DNA of 8,505 nucleotides, taken from positions 1-8,505 of the forward strand of contig CAJUSU010000037.1 of assembly GCA_910589185.1 (NCBI GenBank). Reading direction: 5' to 3'. Positions 1 through 6,301 of this stretch are shown piece by piece. The stretch comes from an uncultured Clostridia bacterium. Lineage in GTDB: Bacteria; Bacillota; Clostridia; TANB77; CAG-508. Positions within the stretch are counted from its first letter, which is position 1. Every line of letters begins with the position of its first letter. The notes under the pieces were generated by a model, which was not told where the DNA came from, did no database searches, and worked only from the letters and a program-made list of their open reading frames with translations. The position numbers and the translations under genes are program-made.

Positions 1-576
1 TGTTATAAATATGCAGTTGCTAGAAATATCTTATATAAAAATAAAAAAGATATAGAAATACTGGTAAGTTATGAGCCAAAACTACACTATATGATTGAAT
101 GGTGGAAACAACTTTATGGAGAAAGTGAAGGGAAAGAAGGAAAGGGAATCTATCCAACAGGAGCAGAATTTACAACAGATTTACACTCTTTAGGTCAGTT
201 TATTCAAGAAGGAACACGAAATCTATTTGAAACTGTTATTAACATTAAAGATTCTAACTCTAATTTAAATATACACCAAGATGAAGATAATTTAGATGAG
301 TTAAATTATTTAGTAGATAAAGACTTAGACTATGTTAACAAAAAAGCAATGGAAGGGACTATCAGTGCACATGTAGAGGGAGGAGTTCCAAACATAATGA
401 TTACTATGGATAAATTAAATGAGTTTACATTAGGACATTTAATTTATTTCTTTGAACTAGCGTGTGCTATGTCTGGCAAGATTTTAGGAATTAATCCTTT
501 TGACCAACCAGGGGTTGAAAAGTATAAAACAAATATGTTTAGGTTATTAGGTAAGCCAGGATACGAAGAAGAGTAA
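1..576 (+). CDS. pgi: glucose-6-phosphate isomerase, C-terminal part (5' end outside window)
   Basis: This enzyme interconverts glucose-6-phosphate and fructose-6-phosphate in the cytosol, at the head of glycolysis. The frame is open from base 1, so about 191 C-terminal residues of a protein normally near 450 are present. Seen directly: the segment FTTDLHSLGQFIQEG, which in bacterial PGIs surrounds the active site, and the second family signature GINPFDQPGVEKYK close to the end, whose final Lys is the conserved ring-opening/catalytic lysine. The ATG at 91 is internal and not the start. The gene ends in TAA directly before a strong hairpin terminator, so it is the last gene of its transcription unit. 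No lesion is seen in the visible part. Identification is very secure. Confidence 0.96.
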   Translation, partial: CYKYAVARNILYKNKKDIEILVSYEPKLHYMIEWWKQLYGESEGKEGKGIYPTGAEFTTDLHSLGQFIQEGTRNLFETVINIKDSNSNLNIHQDEDNLDELNYLVDKDLDYVNKKAMEGTISAHVEGGVPNIMITMDKLNEFTLGHLIYFFELACAMSGKILGINPFDQPGVEKYKTNMFRLLGKPGYEEE

Positions 577-579
577 TTC

Positions 580-636
580 TTAAAAAATCAAAAAAGTGGG
601 AAATGTATTTCCTACTTTTTTTGGTTGATTTTTTAA
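580..636 (+). terminator. rho-independent terminator after pgi
   Basis: A 13-bp stem (591-603 with 608-620, one G-T pair) closes on the 4-nt loop TGTA and runs into a T-rich stretch. An outer perfect 12-bp inverted repeat (580-591 with 625-636, sharing base 591 with the inner stem) flanks it, so the whole region can fold as a long two-part hairpin. It lies 4 bases after the pgi stop. The symmetry means it could stop transcription from either side. Confidence 0.9.
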
Positions 637-646
637 TAGATTACTA

Positions 647-676
647 TTGACAAAGAAATAAAAAGTATGTTAATAT
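647..676 (+). promoter_or_regulatory. sigma-A-type promoter for tRNA-Leu
   Basis: A consensus -35 box TTGACA (647-652) is followed after 18 bases by TAATAT (671-676). The overlapping TTAATA at 670 gives 17-bp spacing. The tRNA begins about 34 bases after the -10 box. The near-perfect -35 box suits a stable-RNA gene. Confidence 0.8.
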
Positions 677-709
677 ATATCTGTTGCAGAATATAGAAAC
701 AATATATAT

Positions 710-793
710 GCGGATGTGGCGGAACTGGCAGACGCGCTGGTCTTAGGAACCAGTACCAACGGTGTGGAGGTTCGAGTCCTCTCATCCGCACCA
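710..793 (+). tRNA. trnL: tRNA-Leu (anticodon UAG)
   Basis: This is a class II tRNA of 84 nt including an encoded CCA. The acceptor stem GCGGATG (710-716) pairs fully with CATCCGC (783-789), followed by discriminator A790 and CCA 791-793. The anticodon stem CTGGT/ACCAG encloses the 7-nt loop CTTAGGA with anticodon TAG, which reads CUA and probably other CUN codons. A short variable arm of about 12 nt precedes the T arm, whose loop is TTCGAGT between GGAGG and CCTCT. The gene has its own promoter and terminator, so it is a single-gene unit. No copy of its 3' end was noticed elsewhere in the window. Confidence 0.97.
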
Positions 794-803
794 CAAAGAA
801 AAT

Positions 804-841
804 AAAACTGTTGTTAATTTTTATAATTACAACAGTTTTTT
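804..841 (+). terminator. terminator after tRNA-Leu, probably bidirectional
   Basis: An 11-bp perfect stem AAAACTGTTGT (804-814) / ACAACAGTTTT (829-839) ends in a run of six T (836-841). On the other strand the same stem is followed by TTTTATTTTC. It lies 32 bases beyond the stop of the convergent minus-strand operon, so it likely serves both units. Confidence 0.87.
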
Positions 842-873
842 CATTATCCTATAACTATACAAAGAGATAGCTA

Positions 874-1827
874 TTAAAGAAATAATAATTGTGGATTATA
901 ATGCTCGTCTTTAAGAAAATCTAAGCAGTCTAGGTTAATATCTTCAAAACTATCATATGAGATATCATGTTGTTTATATTTTTTACGATAAATATTTATC
1001 ATCATATATTTAGCTTTAGCCATTAATATATTGAATAGAATTTTGGAGTTGAAAGAAAAATTTCTAACAATAACTCCACACTTTTCTACTAGTTCACAGT
1101 AAGTATCATTTACTAAATCTTCTTTAAAACTTTGAGAACCAATCATAGAAGATACTTTATTGGCAACCTTTTTCAAACCAGAATTTAATTCGAGTTGATT
1201 AGCGTCAGTAAAATCACGAGGAATTTTAGTATCACTACCAATCCAAAATCCTTTTTCACTGTTATTAATTAATATACTATTAAACTTATAATGCTTGGGA
1301 TTGTCACTATAATATTTGGCAAAATCGTCAATTGTTATTTTTCGATTTTGGCATATTTCCTTAACTTCTTCAATAGTACAATACTTTTCAAATTGATATT
1401 TTAGATCCACTTTAATTAAATCAACAATATGTTTTATCTTAATGTCTTTCACCTTTACTATACGACCTTCAAACTTCATTTTTTTGTAACTATACACTGA
1501 AATTCCAAGCATTCTTATTAGTGTATAATCTTTTACGTCAAGAAGGATTTTCAAAGTGACAAACTCTTCATAGGTAATATTTCCTTTATTAACAAACTTT
1601 TTAGCCTTTATCCCTTTATAATGATTAAAGTTTAGTTTTGTATATCTCTGCTTTCCAGTTTTTAATTTTTTCATAATAGTATTATTAATTTGAAGTAAAA
1701 CTTGTAAGTCCTCAATATCTATTTTTTCAATAATTACAATTTTATTGATTAAATTCATGTCTACATGCATACCGTTTTTTAAATGATATTTATTAGTTAT
1801 ATACTTAAAACGATTAATTAATAGCAT
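874..1827 (-). CDS. sigma-70 region-2-like protein with N-terminal HTH-like repeats, no region 4
   Basis: Not a family I can name with certainty. Residues about 214-293 resemble sigma-70 region 2: a first helix (GLKKVANKVSS), then KEDLVNDTYCELVEK matching the sigma 'EDLvQe.f..l.e' helix, then ILMAKAKYMMINIYRKKYK matching the '..ar....d..Rk' helix, then DISYDS as in the 'vSld' linker. No region 4 follows; the protein stops 24 residues later, at residue 317. The first 190 residues hold three loosely repeated helical units starting near 36, 84 and 149. Each opens with x-[DT]-[IY]-E-[ED]-hydrophobic, and the first two end in an HTH-like 'L..I.....KK[LM]K..G[KR]'. The start is fixed by a strong AGGAGG that overlaps the stop of the upstream gene, so the two genes are translationally coupled. 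Inference: an RNA polymerase-associated or DNA-binding regulator. It could instead be a decayed or anti-sigma-like relative. No transmembrane segment is seen. Confidence 0.6.
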   Translation of the reverse strand: MLLINRFKYITNKYHLKNGMHVDMNLINKIVIIEKIDIEDLQVLLQINNTIMKKLKTGKQRYTKLNFNHYKGIKAKKFVNKGNITYEEFVTLKILLDVKDYTLIRMLGISVYSYKKMKFEGRIVKVKDIKIKHIVDLIKVDLKYQFEKYCTIEEVKEICQNRKITIDDFAKYYSDNPKHYKFNSILINNSEKGFWIGSDTKIPRDFTDANQLELNSGLKKVANKVSSMIGSQSFKEDLVNDTYCELVEKCGVIVRNFSFNSKILFNILMAKAKYMMINIYRKKYKQHDISYDSFEDINLDCLDFLKDEHYNPQLLFL

Positions 1828-1836
1828 ACTTTCCTC

Positions 1837-2211
1837 CTATATATCATTCATAAGAATGACCTTTCCATTTTTACATACCTTAACTTTTCCAGAGCTAATT
1901 AGCATATCTTGTAGTTCGTATATACTGCTATAAAAAGAACTCTGAGTAATTTGTAATTTCGAGCATATTAAGGAAAATGCTTTTTCTCTATCTTTCAATA
2001 TGTAATCCATATTGTTTTTCATAATTTCTATTATAAAACCTAATTTGATAGAAAAAATGACAGGGTTTAGCCAATGATAAATATTGGATTCAGGCCTTAA
2101 ATAGACAAATCCATTAGAGGCATTTTTCCAATCAAAATTAAATTTTAAATAAGGATTGTGTACAATTTCTTCTTCTTTTGTTAGTTCGAATAATGTTTTG
2201 ATTAATTTCAT
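1837..2211 (-). CDS. small protein with C-terminal winged-helix-like domain, partner of the sigma-like gene
   Basis: 124 residues, not recognised as a named family. The start ATG has a good SD (AAGGAGA) 6 bases upstream. Residues about 73-122 have the shape of a winged helix: a first helix REKAFSLICSKLQI, a recognition-helix-like segment TQSSFYSSIYELQDML, then two short strands KVKVCKNG / KVILMND that would form the wing. The layout resembles Crp/GntR-type DNA-binding domains. The N-terminal 70 residues have aromatic and hydrophobic content but no motif I know. It is the first gene of a two-gene minus-strand operon; its TAG stop lies in the SD of the sigma-like gene, 9 bases ahead of that start. 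Inference: a DNA-binding co-regulator acting with the downstream product, possibly autoregulatory. Confidence 0.6.
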   Translation of the reverse strand: MKLIKTLFELTKEEEIVHNPYLKFNFDWKNASNGFVYLRPESNIYHWLNPVIFSIKLGFIIEIMKNNMDYILKDREKAFSLICSKLQITQSSFYSSIYELQDMLISSGKVKVCKNGKVILMNDI

Positions 2212-2247
2212 ATTAATTCTCCTTTCTATAATTATTTAAATTAAATT

Positions 2248-2257
2248 TCACCCCCTC
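2248..2257 (-). promoter_or_regulatory. extra Shine-Dalgarno-like sequence in the operon leader
   Basis: On the minus strand GAGGGGGTGA lies about 13 bases after the predicted transcription start. It could pair along about 10 bases with the 16S anti-SD if G-U pairs are allowed. It is not the SD of the annotated gene, which has its own. The GTG inside it could open a 12-codon frame (2251 down to 2213) ending one base before the ATG at 2211, but that frame has no SD at proper distance. Function unknown. Confidence 0.25.
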
Positions 2258-2276
2258 ATAAAGTTTTGATTTTTCT

Positions 2277-2305
2277 ATTTTAGTATATGTTTCGACACTT
2301 TTCAA
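2277..2305 (-). promoter_or_regulatory. sigma-A-type promoter of the sigma-like/wHTH operon
   Basis: Read on the minus strand: -35 TTGAAA (2305-2300), 17-bp spacer, -10 TAAAAT (2282-2277). Transcription would begin near 2270, giving a leader of about 59 nt before the ATG at 2211. Two Spo0A-like boxes overlap the -35 and spacer, a position that favours repression. Confidence 0.65.
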
Positions 2306-2307
2306 CA
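2291..2307 (-). promoter_or_regulatory. tandem Spo0A-box-like operator
   Basis: On the minus strand TGTTGAA (2307-2301) and TGTCGAA (2297-2291) lie in direct repeat with a 3-nt gap, a 10-bp period. The second is a perfect match to the 0A-box consensus TGNCGAA; the first differs at one base. As recalled, tandem 0A boxes with this spacing occur at B. subtilis abrB. The site overlaps the -35 box and the spacer of the operon promoter, so Spo0A~P binding would be expected to repress it. It also lies about 45 bp upstream of the maf -35 box. Confidence 0.5.
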
Positions 2308-2351
2308 AAAAAATACAAACATGAAAAATAAATTCAAAAGAAAGACAATGT

Positions 2352-2380
2352 TTGACTTTCTAAGCGTGTAATGGTATAAA
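2352..2380 (+). promoter_or_regulatory. sigma-A-type promoter of maf
   Basis: -35 TTGACT (2352-2357), spacer exactly 17 bp, -10 TATAAA (2375-2380). The start codon at 2415 lies about 28 bases after the expected transcription start. This promoter is divergent from that of the minus-strand operon, with 46 bp between the two -35 boxes. Confidence 0.8.
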
Positions 2381-2414
2381 TAAAGAGAAAAAAGTTGAAA
2401 ATGGGAGAGAAAAA

Positions 2415-2984
2415 ATGAGAGTTATTTTAGCATCTGGTTCACCTAGAAGAAAAGAATTACTAAAATCTATCACACAAGATTTTGAAGTAATCGTAAGTAA
2501 TAGTGATGAGAGCTTTCAAGAAGGTCTAACTATTGAAGAGCAATCTAAAAGAATAGCATATTTAAAGGCTAAAACTGTTTTTAACCAAACACAAGGAGAT
2601 AGAATTGTAATTGGAGCAGATACTATGGTATTAAAAAATGGAGCAATTTATGGAAAACCAAAGGATAAGAAAGAAGCTTTTCAAATGCTTTCCAATTTAC
2701 AAAATGATATGAATGAAGTGCTTACTGGAATGAGTATATTAATAGAAAAAGATGGAGTTCAAAGGGAATACAACGACTATGATATCGGAAAAGTATATAT
2801 TAGTCCAATGGAGGATAAAGAGATACAAAATTGGATTAACTCAGGCAAAGCAATGGATAAAGCAGGAGCATATGCTGTACAAGAAGAATTTGGAAAATTC
2901 ATAGAAAAGATAGAAGGAAATTATGCAACAATAGTTGGTTTGCCGATACATAAAGTATATCAAGTGATGAAACAATATTTATAA
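2415..2984 (+). CDS. maf: Maf family nucleotide pyrophosphatase (dTTP/UTP type)
   Basis: Cytosolic house-cleaning enzyme that hydrolyses nucleoside triphosphates to the monophosphate and pyrophosphate; the family was first described as septum-formation inhibitors. 189 residues, the usual length. Seen: the N-terminal S-x-R-R motif in SGSPRRKELL (R11, R12); the catalytic-acid motif GADT at 67-70 (D69); GKP at 80-82; and the late KAGAYAVQEEFGKFI and EGNYATIVGLP segments. GADTMV resembles the YhdE subfamily (dTTP, UTP and modified pyrimidines) rather than YceF, which has SDQ at this place; the substrate is therefore inferred. The start ATG follows the SD GGGAGAG. It is the first gene of a transcription unit with its own promoter, and the rlmD-like gene follows after 15 bases. 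The gene looks intact. Confidence 0.95.
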   Translation: MRVILASGSPRRKELLKSITQDFEVIVSNSDESFQEGLTIEEQSKRIAYLKAKTVFNQTQGDRIVIGADTMVLKNGAIYGKPKDKKEAFQMLSNLQNDMNEVLTGMSILIEKDGVQREYNDYDIGKVYISPMEDKEIQNWINSGKAMDKAGAYAVQEEFGKFIEKIEGNYATIVGLPIHKVYQVMKQYL

Positions 2985-2999
2985 GAAAGTGAATGAAAA

Positions 3000-4361
3000 A
3001 TGGAAATACCAGTTAAAAAGAATGAAACATATATTGTAGATATTATAGACCAGGGATATGAAGGAGAAGGAATTGCCAAAATAGAGGGATACACAATTTT
3101 TGTTCATGGTGTTATAAAGGAAGAAAAATGTAAAATCCTAATTCTAAAAACAACGAAATCCCATGCTTTTGGAAAAGTATTAGAGATAATAAAACCATCT
3201 AAAGATAGAACTGAAACAGAATGTTCTACTTATCAAAAATGTGGAGGTTGTAGTTTAAGGCATATGAACTATGAAGCAACCTTAAACTTAAAAAGAGAGA
3301 TAGTGCAAAATTTAGTTAATAGAACTTTAGAAAATAAACTAGAAGTAAAACCTACTATTGGCATGAAAGAACCATATCACTATAGAAATAAAGCACAATA
3401 TCCTATTGGATATGATAAACAAGGAAATATTACAACAGGAGTATTTGCCAATAGAACACATGACATTATACCAATGCATGAATGCAAAATTCAGCATCCT
3501 GTTTCAGAATACATGGCAAAATCAGTAGTTAGATTTTTACAAGAGAACAAGATATCTGCTTATCAAGAAGAAAAAAATCAAGGAATATTTAGACATGTAG
3601 TGATTAAAATAGGTAAGAAATCAAAAGAAGTAATGTGTGTATTTGTGGTTAACCAAAAAGAAATTCCAAAAGAAAGGGAATTAGTTGATTATTTATTAAA
3701 GAATTTTGCAAAAGAATATCCAGAATATGAGCTAAAAACAATTGTAAAAAACATTAATACCAAAAACACAAATGTGATTTTAGGCAATCAAAATATTGTA
3801 CTATATGGAGAAGGATATATTTATGATAAATTAGGAGATTATACTTTTAAAATATCACCAATGTCTTTTTACCAAGTAAATCCTGTACAAACAGAGATAT
3901 TATATAATGAAGCAATCAAAGGAGCAAATATTCAAAAAGAGGATATTGTTTTAGATTTGTATTGTGGAATAGGAACTATTGGAATTTATGCTTCGGCATT
4001 TGCAAAACAGGTTTATGGAATTGAAATTATTGAGCAAGCAATTGAAGATGCAAAGGAAAATGCAAAAGAAAACCATATTGAAAATATAGAGTAAGCTTTA
4101 GCAGATTTACTAGATAACAAAAAAGTACAACCAAATGTTATTTTAGTTGACCCACCAAGAAGGGGATTGGATAATACAACCATTCAAAATATTTTAAAGG
4201 TACAGCCACAAAAAGTGGTATATATTAGCTGTAATCCTGCAACAATGGTTAGAGATTTAAAGCAGCTAGAAGAGAAATATGAAATAAAAGGAATACAGCC
4301 AGTTGATATGTTTCCGTTTACGAGCCATGTGGAAACTATCACTGCTTTGAAATTAAAGTAA
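3000..4361 (+). pseudogene. rlmD: 23S rRNA (uracil-5-)-methyltransferase RlmD/RlmCD (RumA) family, interrupted
   Basis: The family makes 5-methyluridine in 23S rRNA with SAM. Seen in order: an N-terminal TRAM domain (about 5-65); [4Fe-4S] cysteines C75, C81, C84 and C162; the YQVNP segment near 291; and the SAM-binding motif DLYCGIGT at 319-326. An in-frame TAA (4092-4094) follows residue 364. The same frame then continues through DPPRRG, the catalytic SCNPATMVRDL (Cys codon 4230-4232) and VDMFPFTSHVE to TAA at 4359-4361. Compared with relatives about 7 codons are missing at the stop, where a 'F.VG..EK' segment is expected. One 21-bp deletion joining T of a Phe codon to AA of a Lys codon would explain both. 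The ATG at 4167 has no SD and is not a separate gene start. The gene is probably inactive; a sequence error cannot be excluded. The start has only a weak SD (GAAAGTGA). Confidence 0.88.
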
Positions 4362-4410
4362 ACTTTGGAAATAAGAGAATAGTTATATATTAACCAAAAG
4401 GAGAAAAAAT

Positions 4411-5433
4411 ATGGCAAGTAAAGACTTATATATAAGAAGTAGTTCAGCAGAATTTTTAATTTTTGAACAACAAACTCATGCAAATAGTGGAATTGAAGTT
4501 AGATTTGAAGAGGGAGATTTATGGCTGACTCAAAAAGCAATGGCTAAATTATATGATTGTTCATCAGACAATATAGGATTGCATTTAAAAAATATTTACA
4601 ACGATTTAGAATTAGACAAAAATTCAACTACCGAGAAATTCTCGGTAGTTCAAAAAGAAGGAAATAGAGAAGTAAATAGAATAGTACAATATTACAATTT
4701 AGATGCAACAATTTCTGTTGGATATAGAGTAAGCACAGATAGAGCCATTCAATTTAGAAGATGGGCAACTAATATATTAAAAGAATTTTCAAAAAAAGGA
4801 TATGTCATCGATAAGCGAAGAATGGAGAATGGAACATTTTTTGATGAAGATTATTATGATTCTTTATTAGCTGAAATTAGAGAAATTAGATTATCTGAAA
4901 GAAGATTTTATCAAAAAATCACAGATATTTATACAACTAGTATTGACTATGATCCAAAATCTCCAACAACAATAAAGTTTTTTTAAAAAGTACAAAATAA
5001 AATGCACTATGCAGTATCTCATCAAACGGCAGCAGAAATTATTTATAATAGAGCTAATAGTGAAAAAGAGCATATGGGACTAACTTCGTGGGGAAATTCT
5101 CCAAATGGGAAAATATTAGAAACAGATGTAGTTATTGCTAAAAATTATCTAAAGAAAGAAGAACTGGAGCAGCTAGAGCTTATTGTTTCAGCATTTTTAG
5201 ATTTAGCAGAAGCAAGAGCTAAAAGAAATATACCAATGACAATGGAAGATTGGGCTACTAGAATAGATAGATATTTACTTGCAGATGATAGAGATATATT
5301 AAAAGACGCAGGTAAAATTTCTCATGAAATAGCTTGCGATAAAGCTATTTCTGAATTTGAAAAGTATAGAGTTATACAAGATAGGTTATATCAATCAGAT
5401 TTTGATAAGTTAATTGAAAGTAGTAACGATTGA
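4411..5433 (+). pseudogene. rhuM: RhuM-family (virulence protein RhuM) gene with in-frame stop
   Basis: RhuM-type proteins are found on pathogenicity islands and other accessory DNA; their biochemical role is not known. The start has a clear SD (AAGGAG) 7 bases before ATG. Seen: an N-terminal segment with HTH-like WLTQKAMAKLYDCSSDNIG, then the family core YYNLDATISVGYRV and AIQFRRWATNILKEF, then YDPKSPTTIKFF. A TAA (4984-4986) follows, in a T7A5 tract. The same frame continues KVQNKMHYAVSHQTAAEIIYNRA to SND at 5433, the normal C-terminal half. Both halves together give about 340 codons, full family length. A single A-to-T change of a Lys AAA codon explains the stop. The ATG at 5002 has no SD. 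A perfect 25-nt palindrome lies at 4626-4650. Two alternatives are readthrough and sequence error. Confidence 0.85.
4626..4650. repeat. perfect 25-nt palindrome inside the rhuM gene
   Basis: AACTACCGAGAA (4626-4637), a single central A (4638), then its exact reverse complement TTCTCGGTAGTT (4639-4650). The match resumes for further A-T pairs beyond one C-C mismatch. It encodes the residues TTEKFSVV and their flanks. It is richer in G+C than its surroundings. Confidence 0.95.
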
Positions 5434-5443
5434 GGTGGAATTT

Positions 5444-6301
5444 ATGCTGTCAAAAGAAAAGTATAAGGAGCTGAATAAAAAAATAATTATTGATGAAGAT
5501 TTAATACCATCTTATGAGGAAATCATTCAATGCTATAATGATATGAATGATATATCAAAAAATACAGTTAAAATACAAGAGAACGATGAGAACTTATTGA
5601 ATATTGCAGAACTATATTGTATGTATTTTGGTATTATGAGTTTATCAATAACAAGTAATAAGGAAGATAGTAATTTTAAAGAAAAATTGTTATATTCATC
5701 TATATTTTCAACAATTGCAAATTCAACAATTTCAGTTATATATTTAGCACAAAAAGGACTAGATTATCAAGCAAATGTTATAAGTAGACAATTATTTGAA
5801 ATGTGTATGTTACTTTTAAATATTAGTATAGATGAAGAAAAGCAAGATATATTAATGAAAACAGAAATGATAGAAGAAAATATGAAAATATGGAGAAAAT
5901 ATTTTTCGCCTAAGGAACTTAATAATACAATAGAGAAATATGAGGGAAAAGGTTTAACAGGTTGGAGAAAAAGGCAATATAGCTCATATTCAAATTATTC
6001 ACATAATGAATTTTTAAGCTTTTTTTGTTTTTCTTTTGCTTGTCCTAAAAATGATGAGGACAACTTGACCAGTAACCTTTGGGGAGGATATGTTAGTAGA
6101 GTTAATACAATTTTAGAGAATATGATAAATTTTCTATGGTATACTAGTAAGGCATTTATGAAAATTATTGTAGATAAAAATACACATATTTCCAAAGAAA
6201 TTTTAGGAACAGATCAAAAACTTTGGAACTTTTCGGGATATATTTTTTTGTTATTAGATAAATATTATAGTGAATATTTAGAAAAGAATTTATCCTACTA
6301 A
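5444..6301 (+). CDS. helical protein of unknown function, DUF5677-like
   Basis: 285 residues. The ATG at 5444 is chosen because GAGGTGG lies at proper distance; a longer frame from a TTG at 5414 has no SD and would overlap rhuM. No signal peptide or clear transmembrane segment. The core, about 82-128, is a long amphipathic helix pair with GLDYQANVISRQLFEMCMLL, containing an R-x-L-x-E element (R115, E119), followed by YSSYSNYSHNEF near 179-190 with H187. This 'reused-helix, R..fE, then S.y.H' layout recalls DUF5677-type proteins, which are often seen beside phage-defence or other accessory genes. The match is from memory and moderate. A classical HEPN R-x4-6-H nuclease motif is not seen; R178 to H187 is 9 apart. 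It starts 10 bp after rhuM and probably shares its transcript. Function cannot be stated. Confidence 0.65.
   Translation: MLSKEKYKELNKKIIIDEDLIPSYEEIIQCYNDMNDISKNTVKIQENDENLLNIAELYCMYFGIMSLSITSNKEDSNFKEKLLYSSIFSTIANSTISVIYLAQKGLDYQANVISRQLFEMCMLLLNISIDEEKQDILMKTEMIEENMKIWRKYFSPKELNNTIEKYEGKGLTGWRKRQYSSYSNYSHNEFLSFFCFSFACPKNDEDNLTSNLWGGYVSRVNTILENMINFLWYTSKAFMKIIVDKNTHISKEILGTDQKLWNFSGYIFLLLDKYYSEYLEKNLSY

Noticed and set aside
770..800. tRNA-Leu 3' end as an attachment site of an integrated element carrying the minus-strand pair
   Set aside because: No integrase gene and no second copy of the tRNA 3' end are visible in the window.
2340..2362. CtsR-type heat-shock operator near the maf promoter
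   Set aside because: The reverse strand reads AGTCAAA then TGTCTTT; the second heptad does not match the GGTCAAA direct-repeat consensus.
4167..4361. Separate 64-residue gene beginning at ATG 4167
   Set aside because: It is the in-frame 3' part of the interrupted rRNA methyltransferase gene, has no SD, and starts in the middle of the conserved DPPRRGLD region.
4363..4391. Promoter for rhuM (TTGGAA ... TATATT)
   Set aside because: The spacing is only 15 bp and the -35 match is weak; too little to list as a feature.
4184..4483. Minus-strand open frame of 99 residues, and other minus-strand frames at 4891-5073, 5995-6195, 6165-6365 and 7077-7328
   Set aside because: They lie opposite recognised coding regions, are low-complexity hydrophobic translations of AT-rich antisense, and lack SD sequences.
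4092..4986. Reassignment of TAA as a sense codon in this organism
   Set aside because: TAA is the normal end of pgi, maf and other complete genes in the window, so the two internal TAAs are lesions rather than recoding.
5002..5433. Separate 143-residue gene beginning at ATG 5002
   Set aside because: It is in frame with the upstream rhuM half, has no SD, and carries the normal C-terminal half of the RhuM family.
5414..5443. TTG start giving a 10-residue N-terminal extension of the DUF5677-like protein
   Set aside because: No SD, overlap with rhuM, and a strong SD plus ATG exist at 5444.
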